This document shows positions 29,401 through 39,812 of a stretch of 64,000 nt of DNA, piece by piece; position 1 is the stretch's first letter, and every line of letters begins with the position of its first letter. The notes beneath the pieces are model-generated. The model was not told the DNA's origin. It worked only from the letters and a program-made list of their open reading frames with translations, and did not search any database. The position numbers and the translations under genes are program-made. This DNA comes from Gallaecimonas sp. GXIMD4217 (GTDB taxonomy: Bacteria > Pseudomonadota > Gammaproteobacteria > Enterobacterales > Gallaecimonadaceae): the NCBI RefSeq assembly GCF_038087665.1, contig NZ_CP149925.1:496001-560000 (forward strand), in the 5' to 3' direction.

Positions 29401-29824
29401 GTCCGATCTGCCTCGGCTGCTCGAGGTGGAGCTGACCTGTCATCCCTTTCCCTGGAGCGAGGGGCAACTGGCCAGTTGCCTTGGTCCCGGCTACCGGGTG
29501 CGGATGTTTGAGGAGCAGGGGCAGTTGCTGGGTTTTTGCATCAGCCAGCGTATCCTGGATGAGAGCACCCTGTTCAATATCTGCGTGCTGCCGTCCCAGC
29601 GGGGCAGGGGCCTGGGCCAGCTGCTTTTGAACGACCTTATCGCCGATTGCAAAGGCCAGGGCGACCAGGCGCTCTTTCTGGAGGTGCGCGCTTCCAATAC
29701 CGCCGCCATCGCGCTTTATGAGAAGGTGGGTTTCGAGCTGCTCGACCGCCGCAAGGACTATTACCGGTCCGGGCGGGAGCGGGAAGACGCTCTGGTTATG
29801 CGCCTGGCCTTTGAGCAGGTATAA
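29381..29824 (+). CDS. rimI: Ribosomal protein S18-alanine N-acetyltransferase
   Basis: A 147-residue GNAT acetyltransferase, the size of E. coli RimI (148). Conserved parts are FPWSEGQLASC near the N-terminus, ILDESTLFNICVLPSQRGRG with the acetyl-CoA binding RGRGLG loop, LFLEVRASNTAAIALYEKVGF and RKDYYR. It acetylates the N-terminal alanine of S18. The ATG at 29381 lies inside holD, so the two are translationally coupled. Confidence 0.93.
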   Translation: MISTATESDLPRLLEVELTCHPFPWSEGQLASCLGPGYRVRMFEEQGQLLGFCISQRILDESTLFNICVLPSQRGRGLGQLLLNDLIADCKGQGDQALFLEVRASNTAAIALYEKVGFELLDRRKDYYRSGREREDALVMRLAFEQV

Positions 29825-29857
29825 TCCCCGGCTGTTTTTGGATCAGGTGAAGCCAGC

Positions 29858-31438
29858 ATGTCAATTCAATCCGAGGTCGCCAAGCGTCGTACCTTCGCCA
29901 TCATCTCCCACCCCGATGCGGGTAAGACCACCATTACCGAGAAGGTACTGCTGTTCGGTAATGCCCTGCAGAAGGCCGGTACCGTCAAGGGCCGCGGCTC
30001 TGGCCAGCATGCCAAGTCCGACTGGATGGAGATGGAGAAGGAGCGGGGCATCTCCGTGACCACCTCGGTGATGCAGTTCCCCTATGGCGACTGCCTGGTC
30101 AACCTGCTGGATACCCCAGGTCACGAAGACTTCTCCGAAGACACCTACCGGACCCTGACCGCGGTGGATTCCTGCCTGATGGTCATCGACTCCGCCAAAG
30201 GTGTCGAGGACAGGACCATCAAGCTGATGGAGGTCACCCGGCTGCGCGACACCCCCATCATCACCTTCATGAACAAGCTGGACCGTGAGATCCGCGACCC
30301 CATGGAGCTGATGGATGAAGTGGAAGACGTGCTCAAGATCCGCTGTGCCCCCATCACCTGGCCCATCGGCTGCGGCAAGGCCTTCAAGGGCGTCTACCAC
30401 CTGCTCAACGACGAAGTGATCCTCTACCAGAGCGGCCAGGGCCACACCATCCAGGAAAAGCGGGTCATCAAGGGCCTGGACAATCCTGAGCTGGATACCG
30501 TGGTGGGCAGCGACTACGCCGAACAGCTGCGCGAGGAGCTGGAGCTGGTCGTTGGCGCCTCCAACGAGTTCGAGCTGGACGCCTTCCTCAAGGGCGAACT
30601 GACCCCGGTCTACTGGGGTACCGCCCTGGGTAACTTCGGTGTCGACCACATGCTGGACGGCCTGACCGACTGGGCCCCCAAGCCCCAGCCCCGCCAGACC
30701 GACAGCCGCGAAGTTACCGCCGAGGACCAGGCCCTGAGCGGCTTCGTGTTCAAGATCCAGGCCAACATGGATCCCAAGCACCGCGACCGGGTGGCCTTCA
30801 TGCGCATCGTCTCTGGCAAGTACCAGAAGGGCATGAAGATGCACCAGGTGCGTATCGGCAAGGACGTCACCATTTCCGACGCCCTGACCTTCATGGCCGG
30901 TGACCGCAAGGCGGTGGAAGAGGCCTACCCGGGCGACATCATTGGCCTGCACAACCACGGTACCATTCAGATCGGTGACACCTTCACCCAGGGCGAGAAG
31001 ATGAAGTTCACCGGCATCCCCAACTTTGCCCCCGAACTGTTCCGCCGCATCCGCCTCAAGGATCCGCTCAAGCAGAAGCAGCTGGTCAAGGGCCTGGTGC
31101 AGCTGTCCGAGGAGGGCGCCGTGCAGGTATTCCGTCCCCTGGACAACAACGACCTCATCGTCGGCGCCGTCGGCGTGCTGCAGTTCGACGTGGTGGTGGC
31201 CCGCCTCAAGGCCGAATACAAGGTGGAGGCCATCTACGAGCCGGTCAACGTGGCCACGGCCCGCTGGGTGGACTGCGATGACGCCAGGAAGCTGGACGAT
31301 TTCCAGCGCAAGGTGTCCAGCAACCTGGCCCTGGATGGCGGCGACAACCTCACCTATATCGCCCCCACCATGGTCAACCTCAACCTGGCCATGGAACGCT
31401 ACCCGGATATCCAGTTCCGCAAGACCCGCGAACACTGA
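29858..31438 (+). CDS. prfC: Peptide chain release factor 3
   Basis: A full-length 526-residue GTPase of the RF3 class. The G1 motif is [13 protein letters not shown]3 is [14 protein letters not shown] and G4 is NKLD, followed by the RF3-typical [21 protein letters not shown]3 recycles RF1 and RF2 from the ribosome and takes part in quality control after mismatches. Codon use is strongly biased, which suggests high expression. It follows rimI by 33 bases and ends in a terminator. Confidence 0.96.
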   Translation: MSIQSEVAKRRTFAIISHPDAGKTTITEKVLLFGNALQKAGTVKGRGSGQHAKSDWMEMEKERGISVTTSVMQFPYGDCLVNLLDTPGHEDFSEDTYRTLTAVDSCLMVIDSAKGVEDRTIKLMEVTRLRDTPIITFMNKLDREIRDPMELMDEVEDVLKIRCAPITWPIGCGKAFKGVYHLLNDEVILYQSGQGHTIQEKRVIKGLDNPELDTVVGSDYAEQLREELELVVGASNEFELDAFLKGELTPVYWGTALGNFGVDHMLDGLTDWAPKPQPRQTDSREVTAEDQALSGFVFKIQANMDPKHRDRVAFMRIVSGKYQKGMKMHQVRIGKDVTISDALTFMAGDRKAVEEAYPGDIIGLHNHGTIQIGDTFTQGEKMKFTGIPNFAPELFRRIRLKDPLKQKQLVKGLVQLSEEGAVQVFRPLDNNDLIVGAVGVLQFDVVVARLKAEYKVEAIYEPVNVATARWVDCDDARKLDDFQRKVSSNLALDGGDNLTYIAPTMVNLNLAMERYPDIQFRKTREH

Positions 31439-31441
31439 CCG

Positions 31442-31469
31442 CAAACCCCGCCATCGGCGGGGTTTTTGT
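31442..31469 (+). terminator. Terminator after prfC
   Basis: AAACCCCGCC-ATC-GGCGGGGTTTTT: a 10-bp stem with a T tract, directly after the prfC stop. Confidence 0.9.
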
Positions 31470-31481
31470 TAGGCTAAGGGC

Positions 31482-32246
31482 ATGAAGCTCATCGATTCCC
31501 ACTGCCACCTGGACTTTCCGGTCTTCGACGAAGACAGGGCCGGCGCTATGGCGAACTGGCAGGTGCAGGGTGTCCAGGCCTTTGTGGTGCCTGGCGTCAG
31601 CATCAAGCATCTGGCGCGGCCGCTGGCGCTGGCCCGCTCCCACCCGGGCGTGCACGCCGCCGCCGGCATCCATCCCTGGTATTGCCTGGGCGACCGGGAA
31701 GCCAGCCTCCAGGCATTGAGCGACTTTGCCCACCGCCACCGCACCGAGCTGGTGGCCATAGGTGAATGCGGCCTCGACAAGCACAAGGGGCCGGTCCTGG
31801 CCGAGCAGGAGGCCTGGCTCAGGCCGCAGCTGGATCTGGCGGCGGCCCTGGAACTGCCGGTGATCTTCCACTCCGTGGGTAGCCACGACAGGCTCTGGCA
31901 GCTGCTGAAGGGGCATCCGCTCAAGACCGGGGTGGTACATGGCTTTTCCGGCAGTGCCGAGCAGGCGCTGATGCTGACCAGGCGCGGCCTTTATCTGGGG
32001 GTGGGCGGTGTCATCACCCGGGCCAGCGCCCACAAGAGCCGCAGGGCCATGGCCACCGCGCCACTCGACAAGCTGGTGCTGGAGACCGATGCCCCCGACA
32101 TGCTGCCGGAAGGGGTGGCCGCCTCCCACAACAATCCGGGCCACCTGCCGCTGATCCTCAGCCACCTGGCCCGGGTTCGGGACATCCCTGAACCAGAGCT
32201 GGCAGAAATACTGCTTGAGAACACCAAAACCCTCTTTTCCCTGTGA
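31482..32246 (+). CDS. yjjV: TatD family metal-dependent hydrolase (YjjV-like)
   Basis: A 254-residue TIM-barrel metallohydrolase. The TatD metal ligands are visible: DSHCHLDF at the N-terminus, AAGIHPWY, the glutamate in AIGECGLD, FHSVGSHDRLW, VVHGFSGS and ETDAPDMLP. In E. coli yjjV lies close to prfC, and the context is the same here. TatD proteins are 3'-5' exonucleases or quality-control deacylases; the substrate of YjjV is not settled. The ATG at 31482 gives MKLIDSHCH. Confidence 0.88.
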   Translation: MKLIDSHCHLDFPVFDEDRAGAMANWQVQGVQAFVVPGVSIKHLARPLALARSHPGVHAAAGIHPWYCLGDREASLQALSDFAHRHRTELVAIGECGLDKHKGPVLAEQEAWLRPQLDLAAALELPVIFHSVGSHDRLWQLLKGHPLKTGVVHGFSGSAEQALMLTRRGLYLGVGGVITRASAHKSRRAMATAPLDKLVLETDAPDMLPEGVAASHNNPGHLPLILSHLARVRDIPEPELAEILLENTKTLFSL

Positions 32247-32381
32247 AAACGGGAGCTACCTCAATAATTTTCTGCACCGGGGAGTGGGCAAAAAGGCGCC
32301 TTTGGGTATAATGCTGCGCTGATCTGTTCGTCAGTAACAGACTCATAACAAACAAAATCTATATAGAGGAATGGTGGCTCC

Positions 32382-33632
32382 ATGAGTATTTTGATGGGTT
32401 TTGTAGGGATCATCACCCTGCTGGCCATCGCCGTCGCGTTGTCCGACAACCGTAAGGCGATCAACATCCGCACCGTCAGCGGTGCCTTTGCTATCCAGGC
32501 GGCCTTCGCTGCCTTCGTTCTGTACGTTCCCGTAGGTAAGGACGTGCTGCAGGCCGTTTCCGGCGGTGTGCAGTCCGTGATCGACGCCTCCAACGCCGGT
32601 ATCAGCTTCCTGTTCGGTGGCCTGGTGTCCGGTAAGATGTTCGAAGTCTTCGGTGGCGGCGGCTTCATCTTCGCCCTGAAGGTGCTGCCCGTTATCGTCT
32701 TCTTCTCTTCCCTGATTGCTGTCCTGTACTACCTGGGCATCATGCAGTGGATCATCAACATCATCGGTGGCGCCCTGCAGAAGGCCCTGGGTACTTCCCG
32801 TCCCGAGTCCATGTCTGCTACCGCCAACATTTTCGTTGGCCAGACCGAAGCCCCCCTGGTGGTGCGTCCCTTCATCGGCAAGATGACCCAGTCCGAGCTG
32901 TTCGCCATCATGGTTGGCGGCCTGGCTTCCGTTGCCGGTTCCGTACTGGCCGGTTACGCCTCCCTGGGTGTTGAGCTGAAGTACCTGATCGCCGCCTCCT
33001 TCATGGCCGCCCCCGGTGGTCTGCTGATGGCCAAGATCATCAAGCCGGAAACCGAGAAGGCCAACGACTCCCTGGAGCAGGTTTCCGACGAGAGCGAAGA
33101 TCAGCCCGCCAACGTCATCGACGCTGCCGCTGCCGGCGCTTCCTCCGGTCTGCACCTGGCCCTGAACGTGGGCGCCATGCTGCTGGCCTTCATCGGCCTG
33201 ATCGCCCTGCTGAACGGCATGATCGGCGGCATCGGCGGCTGGTTCGGCATGCCCGAGCTGTCCCTGCAGATGATCCTGGGTTATGTGTTCATGCCCCTGG
33301 CCTTCCTGATCGGTGTTCCCTGGGAAGAAGCCTTCACTGCCGGCTCCTTCATCGGCCAGAAGCTGGTCGTGAACGAATTCGTTGCCTACATCGATTTCGT
33401 CGGCAAGGCCGGTGAGCTGTCTGCCCAGACTCAGGCCATCATCACCTTCGCCCTCTGTGGTTTCGCCAACTTCTCCTCCATCGCTATCCTGCTGGGTGGC
33501 CTGGGTGGTATGGCGCCGAACCGCCGTCACGACATCGCTCGCATGGGTATCAAGGCCGTTATCGCCGGCTCCCTGTCCAACCTGATGTCCGCGACCCTGG
33601 CCGGTCTCTTCATCGCCCTGGCTGCCCTGTAA
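32382..33632 (+). CDS. nupC: Concentrative nucleoside transporter (NupC family)
   Basis: A 416-residue inner membrane CNT transporter, the same size as the structurally known Vibrio cholerae CNT (about 418). Family motifs are present: [20 protein letters not shown], the GQTEAPL motif of the nucleoside site, and NEFVAYIDF. It takes up nucleosides with Na+ or H+. Codon use is strongly biased, suggesting high expression. A consensus TATAAT lies at 32307-32312 and a GAGGAA ribosome site precedes the ATG. It is followed by a terminator and the XapX and tsx genes, upstream of the deo operon. Confidence 0.93.
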   Translation: MSILMGFVGIITLLAIAVALSDNRKAINIRTVSGAFAIQAAFAAFVLYVPVGKDVLQAVSGGVQSVIDASNAGISFLFGGLVSGKMFEVFGGGGFIFALKVLPVIVFFSSLIAVLYYLGIMQWIINIIGGALQKALGTSRPESMSATANIFVGQTEAPLVVRPFIGKMTQSELFAIMVGGLASVAGSVLAGYASLGVELKYLIAASFMAAPGGLLMAKIIKPETEKANDSLEQVSDESEDQPANVIDAAAAGASSGLHLALNVGAMLLAFIGLIALLNGMIGGIGGWFGMPELSLQMILGYVFMPLAFLIGVPWEEAFTAGSFIGQKLVVNEFVAYIDFVGKAGELSAQTQAIITFALCGFANFSSIAILLGGLGGMAPNRRHDIARMGIKAVIAGSLSNLMSATLAGLFIALAAL

Positions 33633-33652
33633 GCCAGCTCGATATCACTGCC

Positions 33653-33687
33653 AAAAGGTGCCACAGTTGTCTGTGGCACCTTTTTTG
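33653..33687 (+). terminator. Terminator after nupC
   Basis: AAAAGGTGCCACAG and its complement form a 14-bp stem with a TTGT loop, ending in T6. Confidence 0.92.
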
Positions 33688-33701
33688 TTTGTGGAGGACT
33701 T

Positions 33702-33875
33702 ATGTGGCAGGAATGGCTGTTGGCCCTTGGAACCGGCCTGGTGGTGGGATTTCTCTTCGCCTGGCTCAAGCTGCCCATCCCGGCACCCCCCGTTTTGTCT
33801 GGGATCCTGGGCATAGTGGGTATCTACCTGGGGGCCATGCTGTTTGAAGAAATCGCCCGTCGCCTGCTGTCTTGA
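33702..33875 (+). CDS. XapX domain-containing small membrane protein
   Basis: A 57-residue protein with a good GGAGG ribosome site. It consists of two hydrophobic helices with the XapX (DUF1427) pattern between them: LALGTGLVVGFLFAWLKLP, then PAPPVLSGILGIVGIYLG. XapX proteins are small inner membrane proteins of unknown function, named for a link with xanthosine metabolism in E. coli. Finding it between a nucleoside permease and the Tsx channel supports a part in nucleoside uptake, but this is inference. Confidence 0.8.
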   Translation: MWQEWLLALGTGLVVGFLFAWLKLPIPAPPVLSGILGIVGIYLGAMLFEEIARRLLS

Positions 33876-33926
33876 GGTAAGTTCCCTAAAAATTTGAGCT
33901 ACCTTCAAATTTCTGTAAAAAAACGC

Positions 33927-33955
33927 TTGCGCAAAGGGCCGTAATTGCCTTTAAT
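33927..33955 (+). promoter_or_regulatory. Candidate sigma-70 promoter of tsx
   Basis: TTGCGC at 33927-33932, 17 bases, then TTTAAT at 33950-33955. The surrounding 130 bases are AT-rich compared with the genes. Confidence 0.4.
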
Positions 33956-34022
33956 TTGCGCGCTTTTGACCGGTTTTCACAGGGCCGGGAACCAAACCTA
34001 AAAAATAAACAGGATGATGATG

Positions 34023-34808
34023 ATGAAACTGAACAAGCTCGCTGCTGCCGTAGCGCTGGCCGGTGCTGCCCTGGCCGCCCCTGCCTCCGCCGAACAAATC
34101 TACGGCTTCGCCAACGTCTCCGTGAACTACCTGGACTGGACCGATAAGGCCGAAGAGCGTTCTCGCTGGAACGACATCGGTGTTGGCTACAAGTCCGATT
34201 TCGTCTATATCGAAGCCGAAGGTGGCGCCGGTTTCACCTGGGGTGAAGTGTACGGCTTCTTCGACTGGGAAAACCCGGGCCGCAGCGTCAACGACAAGCC
34301 TCGTCATCAGCGTACCGCCACCAAGGGCATCATCCACGTCAACCTGGGCGAGTCCAACTGGAACCTGTACGGCCACGTCTACAACTTTTCCGAGTCCGGT
34401 TTCACCGACCAAAACCGCGTTCTGGGCTTCTCCTACGACGTGAACACCGACTGGGGTTTCTGGGCCAAGCCCTTCATCGGCTACCACAACCAGGTTGATA
34501 TCGGTTCCAACGGCGGCATGGCCGGCTGGGTTGCCGGTTACAACTTCGAACTGGGTGGCCAGAAGCTGTCCGTGATCAACTGGCACGAGTTCGAGTTCAA
34601 GCGTAAGAAGGAATACCAGGGCTTCAACATGGGTGACACCTTCTTCCCGACCAACGGCAAGTCCACCTCCCACAACGGTGCCGTTTCCGTCTGGTGGAAC
34701 GCTACCGACGCCCTGACCCTGGGTCTGCAGTACCGCTACGCCGATCACAAGCTGGGTACGCCCGACTACCACGATGCCGTTATCTACAGCGTGAAGTACA
34801 ACTTCTAA
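34023..34808 (+). CDS. tsx: Nucleoside-specific outer membrane channel Tsx/OmpK
   Basis: A 261-residue outer membrane protein. The signal peptide (MKLNKLAAAVALAGAALAAP, then ASA) is followed by the Tsx/OmpK barrel: IYGFANVSVNYLDW, KSDFVYIEAEGGAGF, the FFDWENPG segment, and a C-terminal strand ending in VKYNF as required for BAM recognition. Tsx channels pass nucleosides across the outer membrane. Four consecutive ATG codons (34014-34025) overlap the AGGA ribosome site; the last, at 34023, has correct spacing. Neighbouring nupC and the deo genes support the function. Confidence 0.92.
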   Translation: MKLNKLAAAVALAGAALAAPASAEQIYGFANVSVNYLDWTDKAEERSRWNDIGVGYKSDFVYIEAEGGAGFTWGEVYGFFDWENPGRSVNDKPRHQRTATKGIIHVNLGESNWNLYGHVYNFSESGFTDQNRVLGFSYDVNTDWGFWAKPFIGYHNQVDIGSNGGMAGWVAGYNFELGGQKLSVINWHEFEFKRKKEYQGFNMGDTFFPTNGKSTSHNGAVSVWWNATDALTLGLQYRYADHKLGTPDYHDAVIYSVKYNF

Positions 34809-34825
34809 GCGCACTCTGGCATACT

Positions 34826-34855
34826 AAAAGCTGCTCTTCGGAGCAGCTTTTTTGT
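34826..34855 (+). terminator. Terminator after tsx
   Basis: AAAAGCTGCTC-TTCG-GAGCAGCTTTTTT: an 11-bp stem with the stable TTCG tetraloop and a T6 tract. Confidence 0.93.
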
Positions 34856-35066
34856 TTTACGCGGGAAAAAGGATTTTTCGCCATTCTGTCCTATCTTCAC
34901 GGAACCAAGTCCGCTCCCCGGCCCGGCGCCCGCCTTCCTGGCTGAACGCCCGGGTCCAACATTATCGGCAACATCAAGGCACGAGCTGATACGCCGCCAT
35001 TGTTTGGCTGGGTGGCTTGTTGGCCTGCCTATACTGCTGTAGCAAAGGGATACAGGGGAATTACCC

Positions 35067-35840
35067 ATGATTGATAGCAAGACCGCCGCACTGCAGGCCC
35101 TGCAACTGATGGATCTGACCACGCTCAACGACAATGACACCGACGAGAAGGTCATTGCGCTTTGTGACCAGGCCGTCACCCCGGTCGGCAACACCGCCGC
35201 CATCTGCATCTACCCTCGCTTCATTCCCATCGCCCGCAAGACCCTGCGCAGCCTGGGCGTGGAAGGCGAGGTGAAGATCGCCACCGTCACCAACTTTCCC
35301 CACGGCAACGACGACATCGAGATCGCCGTCGCCGAAACCCGGGCGGCCATCGCCTATGGCGCCGACGAGGTGGACGTGGTGTTCCCCTACCGCGCCCTGA
35401 TGGCCGGTAACGAGGAGGTGGGCTTCGAGCTGGTCAAGGCCTGCAAGGCAGCCTGTGGCGAGGTGACCCTCAAGGTGATCATCGAAAGCGGCGAGCTCAA
35501 GGAGCCGGCGCTGATCCGCAAGGCCTCCGACATCAGCATCGCCGCCGGTGCCGACTTCATCAAGACCTCCACCGGCAAGGTGCCGGTCAATGCCACTTTG
35601 GAAGCGGCCGAGATCATGCTCACCGCCATCAAGGAGTCCGGCAAGGACGTCAGCTTCAAACCGGCAGGCGGCGTGCGTACCACAGAAGAGGCGGCCCAGT
35701 ACCTGGCCCTGGCCGAGCGCATCATGGGCCCCGGCTGGCTGAGCCAGGCTCACTTCCGCTTCGGGGCCTCCAGCCTGCTGGGCAACCTGTTAAGCACCCT
35801 GGGTGTGGAGGCGCAGTCGGGCGAACAGGGGGGCTACTGA
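35067..35840 (+). CDS. deoC: Deoxyribose-phosphate aldolase
   Basis: A 257-residue class I aldolase. The Schiff-base lysine is residue 166 in FIKTSTGK, and the phosphate-binding GGVRT motif follows. It splits 2-deoxyribose 5-phosphate into glyceraldehyde 3-phosphate and acetaldehyde. First gene of the deo operon deoC-deoA-deoB-deoD; its TGA overlaps the deoA ATG. Length fits the E. coli enzyme (259). No deoR or cytR gene is in the window; control by those regulators cannot be judged from the upstream region, where I see no clear operator. Confidence 0.96.
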   Translation: MIDSKTAALQALQLMDLTTLNDNDTDEKVIALCDQAVTPVGNTAAICIYPRFIPIARKTLRSLGVEGEVKIATVTNFPHGNDDIEIAVAETRAAIAYGADEVDVVFPYRALMAGNEEVGFELVKACKAACGEVTLKVIIESGELKEPALIRKASDISIAAGADFIKTSTGKVPVNATLEAAEIMLTAIKESGKDVSFKPAGGVRTTEEAAQYLALAERIMGPGWLSQAHFRFGASSLLGNLLSTLGVEAQSGEQGGY

Positions 35841-37174
35841 TGTTGCTTCCACAGGAAATCATTCGCCACAAGCGCGACGGCCTGGCCCTGAGCCAGGCCG
35901 AGATCCAGGCCTTTGTCGCCGGCATCAAGGACGGCAGCGTCTCCGAAGGGCAGATCGCCGCCTTCGCCATGGCCGTGTACTTCAACGACATGACCATGGA
36001 CGAGCGCATCGCCCTGACCTCGGCCATGCGTGACAGCGGTGACGTGCTGAACTGGGACGATCTTGACCTGACCGGCCCGGTGCTGGACAAGCATTCCACC
36101 GGCGGTGTCGGCGACGTGGTGTCGCTGATGCTGGGGGCCATGGTCGCCGCCTGCGGCGGCCACGTGCCCATGATCTCCGGTCGTGGCCTGGGCCATACCG
36201 GCGGCACCCTGGACAAGCTGGAGTCCATTCCCGGCTACAACATCACCCCGGACAACGCCACCTTCCGCTCCCTGGTCAAGGAGGTGGGCGTGGCCATCAT
36301 CGGCCAGACCGGCTCCCTGGCGCCGGCGGACAAGCGTTTCTACGCCACCCGCGACATCACCGCCACGGTGGAGTCCATCGCCCTGATCACCGCCTCCATC
36401 CTGTCCAAGAAACTGGCCTGCGGCCTGGACGGCCTGGTCATGGACGTCAAGGTGGGCTCCGGTGCCTTTATGCCGACCTTTGAAGACTCCAAGGCCCTGG
36501 CCCGGTCCATCGTCCAGGTGGCCAGTGGCGCCGGCACCCCCACCACGGCGCTGCTCACCGACATGAACCAGGTGCTGGCCTCCAGCGCCGGCAACGCCCT
36601 GGAGGTGCGTGAAGCGGTGGATTACCTGACCGGCCGTTACCGCAACCCGCGCCTGCACCAGGTGACCTTGTCCCTGTGCGCCGAGATGCTGCTGCTGGGC
36701 GGCCTGGCCGCTGATCAAGCCGAGGCCAGGGCCAGGCTGCAGCAGGTGCTGGACAACGGCAAGGCCGCCGAGCTGTTCGGCCGCATGGTGGCGGGCCTCG
36801 GCGGGCCTAGCGATTTTGTCGAACAGGCCGATCGCTATTTGCCGAAGGCGCCGCTGAGCCGGGCCGTTTATGCTGACAGGGAAGGGGTGGTCACCGCCAT
36901 GGATACCCGTGCCCTGGGGCTTGCGGTGGTGGCGCTGGGCGGCGGTCGCCGCCGGGCCGATGACACCATAGACCACAGCGTGGGTCTAAACAGTATCATC
37001 CGCCTGGGCGAGCGGGCCGATGGCGAGCGTCCCCTGGCCGTGATTCACGCCAGGGACGAAGCGGGCCTGGCCGTGGCAGAGCTGGCCGTGAAGCGGGCCA
37101 TCACCATCAATGACGAGGCCCTGCCTCACAACCCCGAGGTGTACGAAGTGGTACGCCTGGGCGAACTGCAGTAG
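35840..37174 (+). CDS. deoA: Thymidine phosphorylase
   Basis: A 444-residue enzyme matching E. coli DeoA (440). The phosphate-binding KHSTGGVGD motif, [20 protein letters not shown] and GSGAFM are intact. It converts thymidine or deoxyuridine plus phosphate into the base and deoxyribose 1-phosphate. It shares a base with the deoC stop and is followed by deoB after 8 bases. Confidence 0.96.
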   Translation: MLLPQEIIRHKRDGLALSQAEIQAFVAGIKDGSVSEGQIAAFAMAVYFNDMTMDERIALTSAMRDSGDVLNWDDLDLTGPVLDKHSTGGVGDVVSLMLGAMVAACGGHVPMISGRGLGHTGGTLDKLESIPGYNITPDNATFRSLVKEVGVAIIGQTGSLAPADKRFYATRDITATVESIALITASILSKKLACGLDGLVMDVKVGSGAFMPTFEDSKALARSIVQVASGAGTPTTALLTDMNQVLASSAGNALEVREAVDYLTGRYRNPRLHQVTLSLCAEMLLLGGLAADQAEARARLQQVLDNGKAAELFGRMVAGLGGPSDFVEQADRYLPKAPLSRAVYADREGVVTAMDTRALGLAVVALGGGRRRADDTIDHSVGLNSIIRLGERADGERPLAVIHARDEAGLAVAELAVKRAITINDEALPHNPEVYEVVRLGELQ

Positions 37175-37182
37175 GAGGCGCC

Positions 37183-38403
37183 ATGAAACGCGCAATCATT
37201 CTGATGTTGGACTCCTTTGGCATAGGTGCCACCGAGGATGCCGACAAGTTCGGCGACGTGGGCGCCGACACCCTGGGCTCCATTGCCAAGTGGTGTGCCG
37301 AAGGCAAGGGCGAAGAGGGCCGCAGCGGCCCCCTGAACCTGCCCAACCTGGCCAGCCTGGGCCTGTTCCATGCCCACCAGGGCAGTACCGGCCAGGTGGC
37401 CGCGGGCGTGACCCTGCCCGAGCGGGTCATCGGCGCCTATGGCCATGCCGCCGAGCTGTCTTCCGGCAAGGACACCCCGTCCGGTCACTGGGAGATCGCC
37501 GGCGTGCCGGTGCTGTTCGATTGGGGCTACTTCAACGACAGGACCAACTCCTTCCCCAAGGAGCTGCTCGACCGCCTGGTGGCGCGGGCCGACCTGCCCG
37601 GCTACCTGGGCAACTGCCACGCCTCCGGCACCACCATCATCGCCGAGCTGGGCGAGGAGCACATGAAGACCGGCAAGCCGATCTTCTACACCTCCGCCGA
37701 CTCCGTGTTCCAGATCGCCTGCCATGAGGACAGCTTCGGCCTGGACAAGCTCTACGAGCTGTGTGAAATCGCCCGTGAAGAGCTGATGGATTACAATATC
37801 GGCCGCGTCATCGCCCGTCCCTTTGCGGGCAAGGACGCCAGCGACTTCGCCCGGACCGGCAACCGCCGCGATTACAGCATCGAGCCGCCGTCGGCGACCG
37901 TGCTGCAAAAGCTGGTGGAGGAAAAGGGCGGTGAGGTGGTGTCCGTGGGCAAGATAGCCGACATCTACGCCCACTGTGGTATCACCAAGAAGGTCAAGGC
38001 CACCGGCCTGGAAGATCTCTTCGATACCACCCTGGCCGAGATCAAGGCGGCCGGCGACAACAGCATCGTCTTCACCAACTTCGTGGACTTCGATTCCAGC
38101 TATGGCCACAGGCGCAACCCTACCGGGTACGCCGCCGCCCTGGAATACTTCGACCAGCGCCTGCCCGAGCTGCTGGACATCCTCGAGGAAGACGACCTGG
38201 TGATCCTGACCTCGGATCATGGCTGCGATCCCACCTGGCCGGGTTCGGATCACACCAGGGAACATATCCCGGTGCTGGTCTACGGTAAGAAGGTGCCGGC
38301 CGGCGATCTCGGTCGCCGCGATACCTTTGCCGATATCGGTCAGTCGCTGGCGCACTATTTTGGCCTCAGTGCCATGGATTACGGTCGGAATTTCCTGGCC
38401 TGA
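37183..38403 (+). CDS. deoB: Phosphopentomutase
   Basis: A 406-residue metalloenzyme of the alkaline phosphatase superfamily. Metal ligands are visible in [10 protein letters not shown] and [19 protein letters not shown], and the phosphorylated threonine lies in [12 protein letters not shown]. It converts (deoxy)ribose 1-phosphate to 5-phosphate, linking DeoA and DeoD to DeoC. An AGGAGG ribosome site lies between deoA and the ATG. Confidence 0.96.
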   Translation: MKRAIILMLDSFGIGATEDADKFGDVGADTLGSIAKWCAEGKGEEGRSGPLNLPNLASLGLFHAHQGSTGQVAAGVTLPERVIGAYGHAAELSSGKDTPSGHWEIAGVPVLFDWGYFNDRTNSFPKELLDRLVARADLPGYLGNCHASGTTIIAELGEEHMKTGKPIFYTSADSVFQIACHEDSFGLDKLYELCEIAREELMDYNIGRVIARPFAGKDASDFARTGNRRDYSIEPPSATVLQKLVEEKGGEVVSVGKIADIYAHCGITKKVKATGLEDLFDTTLAEIKAAGDNSIVFTNFVDFDSSYGHRRNPTGYAAALEYFDQRLPELLDILEEDDLVILTSDHGCDPTWPGSDHTREHIPVLVYGKKVPAGDLGRRDTFADIGQSLAHYFGLSAMDYGRNFLA

Positions 38404-38447
38404 TCCCACAATAAAAAAACATGCTTTTGAGATAGAGGAAAATCAAA

Positions 38448-39167
38448 ATGGCGACTCCGCACATCAATGCGCAGCCAGGAGAATTCGCCGATGTGGTGCT
38501 GATGCCGGGTGACCCCCTGCGCGCCCAATACATCGCCGAAACCTTCCTGGAAGACGTCAAGGAAATCACCAACGTCCGTAACATGCTGGGTTACACCGGC
38601 AGCTACAAGGGCCGCAGGATTTCCGTCATGGGCCACGGCATGGGTATCCCCTCCGTGTCCATCTATGCCAAGGAGCTGATCACCGAATATGGCGTCAAGA
38701 CCCTGATCCGGGTCGGCTCCTGCGGTGCCATCAGCACCGACGTCAAACTGCGTGACGTCATCATCGGCATGGGTGCCAGTACCGACTCCAAGGTCAACCG
38801 CACCCGCTTCAAGGGCCACGATTTCGCCGCCCTGGCCGACTTCGATCTGGTCCGTAACGCCGCCGAGGCCGCCAACGCCAAGGGCGTGCCGGTCCGGGTC
38901 GGTAACATCTTCTCCGCCGATCTGTTCTACAGCCCGGAAACCGACCTGTTCGACGTGATGGAAAAGCACGGCGTACTGGGCGTGGAGATGGAAGCCGCCG
39001 GCCTGTACGGCGTGGCCGCGGAATTCGGTGCCAAGGCGGTCTGTATCGTCACCGTTTCCGACCATATCCGCACCGGCGAGCAGACCACCCCGGAGGAGCG
39101 CCAGCTCACCTTCAACGACATGATCGAAGTGGCGTTGGAGTCCGTGCTGCTGGGTGACAAGGCCTGA
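38448..39167 (+). CDS. deoD: Purine nucleoside phosphorylase
   Basis: A 239-residue hexameric-type phosphorylase, same length as E. coli DeoD. Key motifs are the MPGDPLRA phosphate loop, [17 protein letters not shown] and the catalytic aspartate in VSDHIRTGE. It phosphorolyses purine nucleosides. It is the last gene of the deo operon and is followed by a strong terminator. Confidence 0.96.
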   Translation: MATPHINAQPGEFADVVLMPGDPLRAQYIAETFLEDVKEITNVRNMLGYTGSYKGRRISVMGHGMGIPSVSIYAKELITEYGVKTLIRVGSCGAISTDVKLRDVIIGMGASTDSKVNRTRFKGHDFAALADFDLVRNAAEAANAKGVPVRVGNIFSADLFYSPETDLFDVMEKHGVLGVEMEAAGLYGVAAEFGAKAVCIVTVSDHIRTGEQTTPEERQLTFNDMIEVALESVLLGDKA

Positions 39168-39182
39168 GTCTTGCCCCCTCGA

Positions 39183-39212
39183 TAAAAAAGGCGCCTCTGG
39201 GCGCCTTTTTTA
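39183..39212. terminator. Bidirectional terminator between deoD and ytjB
   Basis: AAAAAAGGCGCC-TCTG-GGCGCCTTTTTT: symmetric, usable on both strands. The ytjB stop codon is at its edge. Confidence 0.9.
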
Positions 39213-39767
39213 ATGGCGCCGCAATAGCTGCGCCAGCAGCAACCCGGCCAGGCCGGCCAGCAGCAGCATCAGCCGCAACCGCTCCAGGGCATGTTGCCGG
39301 AAGTGACGGGCGTCGCCGACAATCTCGTCTTCACTGAGGGTAATGCGCAGGTAGCCCACCACCTGGCCGTCGTGGTTTATCTCCGAAACATAGGGGATCA
39401 GCCCGGCCTCCTCGGTAAGCAGGGCCAGCACCGGCCGCTTGGCGCCGGCCTTGGCCAGGGCGGCGCCGTTACCGTCATAGATGGCGGCGTCGAGGATCTG
39501 CGGCGCCTGGGCCAGCTGTTCCGCCAGGCCGGCCAGGGCGGCGCTGTTTTCCTCGCTCATCAGCTGGCCGGCGGCATAGGCGGCCTGGGAGGTCAGGGCC
39601 CGGGCCATGACGCTGATCTGCTGCCTTTCCAGGGTCAGGCCGGCATGGCCTATCTGGCGCCACAGCACCATGACAAGGGCCACCAGGCTCAGCGCCAGCA
39701 GCGCCGACAACAGCTTCAGCCAGCGGCGCCTGCGCTGGGGAAAATGGCTAGTTTCCTTTTCGGTCAT
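39210..39767 (-). CDS. ytjB: Smp/YtjB family membrane protein
   Basis: A 185-residue inner membrane protein with one N-terminal helix (LLSALLALSLVALVMVLW), a periplasmic domain with GHAGLTLERQQISVMARAL, and a C-terminal hydrophobic helix (LMLLLAGLAGLLLAQLL). This is the SMP (AhpA/YtjB) family, encoded next to and divergent from serB in E. coli and Vibrio, exactly as here. The function is poorly known. I chose the ATG at 39767 (MTEKETS), which keeps the gene clear of serB. Confidence 0.88.
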   Translation of the reverse strand: MTEKETSHFPQRRRRWLKLLSALLALSLVALVMVLWRQIGHAGLTLERQQISVMARALTSQAAYAAGQLMSEENSAALAGLAEQLAQAPQILDAAIYDGNGAALAKAGAKRPVLALLTEEAGLIPYVSEINHDGQVVGYLRITLSEDEIVGDARHFRQHALERLRLMLLLAGLAGLLLAQLLRRH

Positions 39768-39812
39768 GGCGCTATCATAGCCCCATAGGGTCGCCTGACA
39801 ATAGGGAAAGCC

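Noticed and set aside
29861..31444. A 527-codon open frame antisense to the whole of prfC
   Set aside because: prfC is an unmistakable RF3 gene with strong codon bias; the high third-position C/G content of the sense strand leaves few stops in this antisense frame. The product has no recognisable motif and is rich in His, Gly, Val and Gln, as expected for a shadow.
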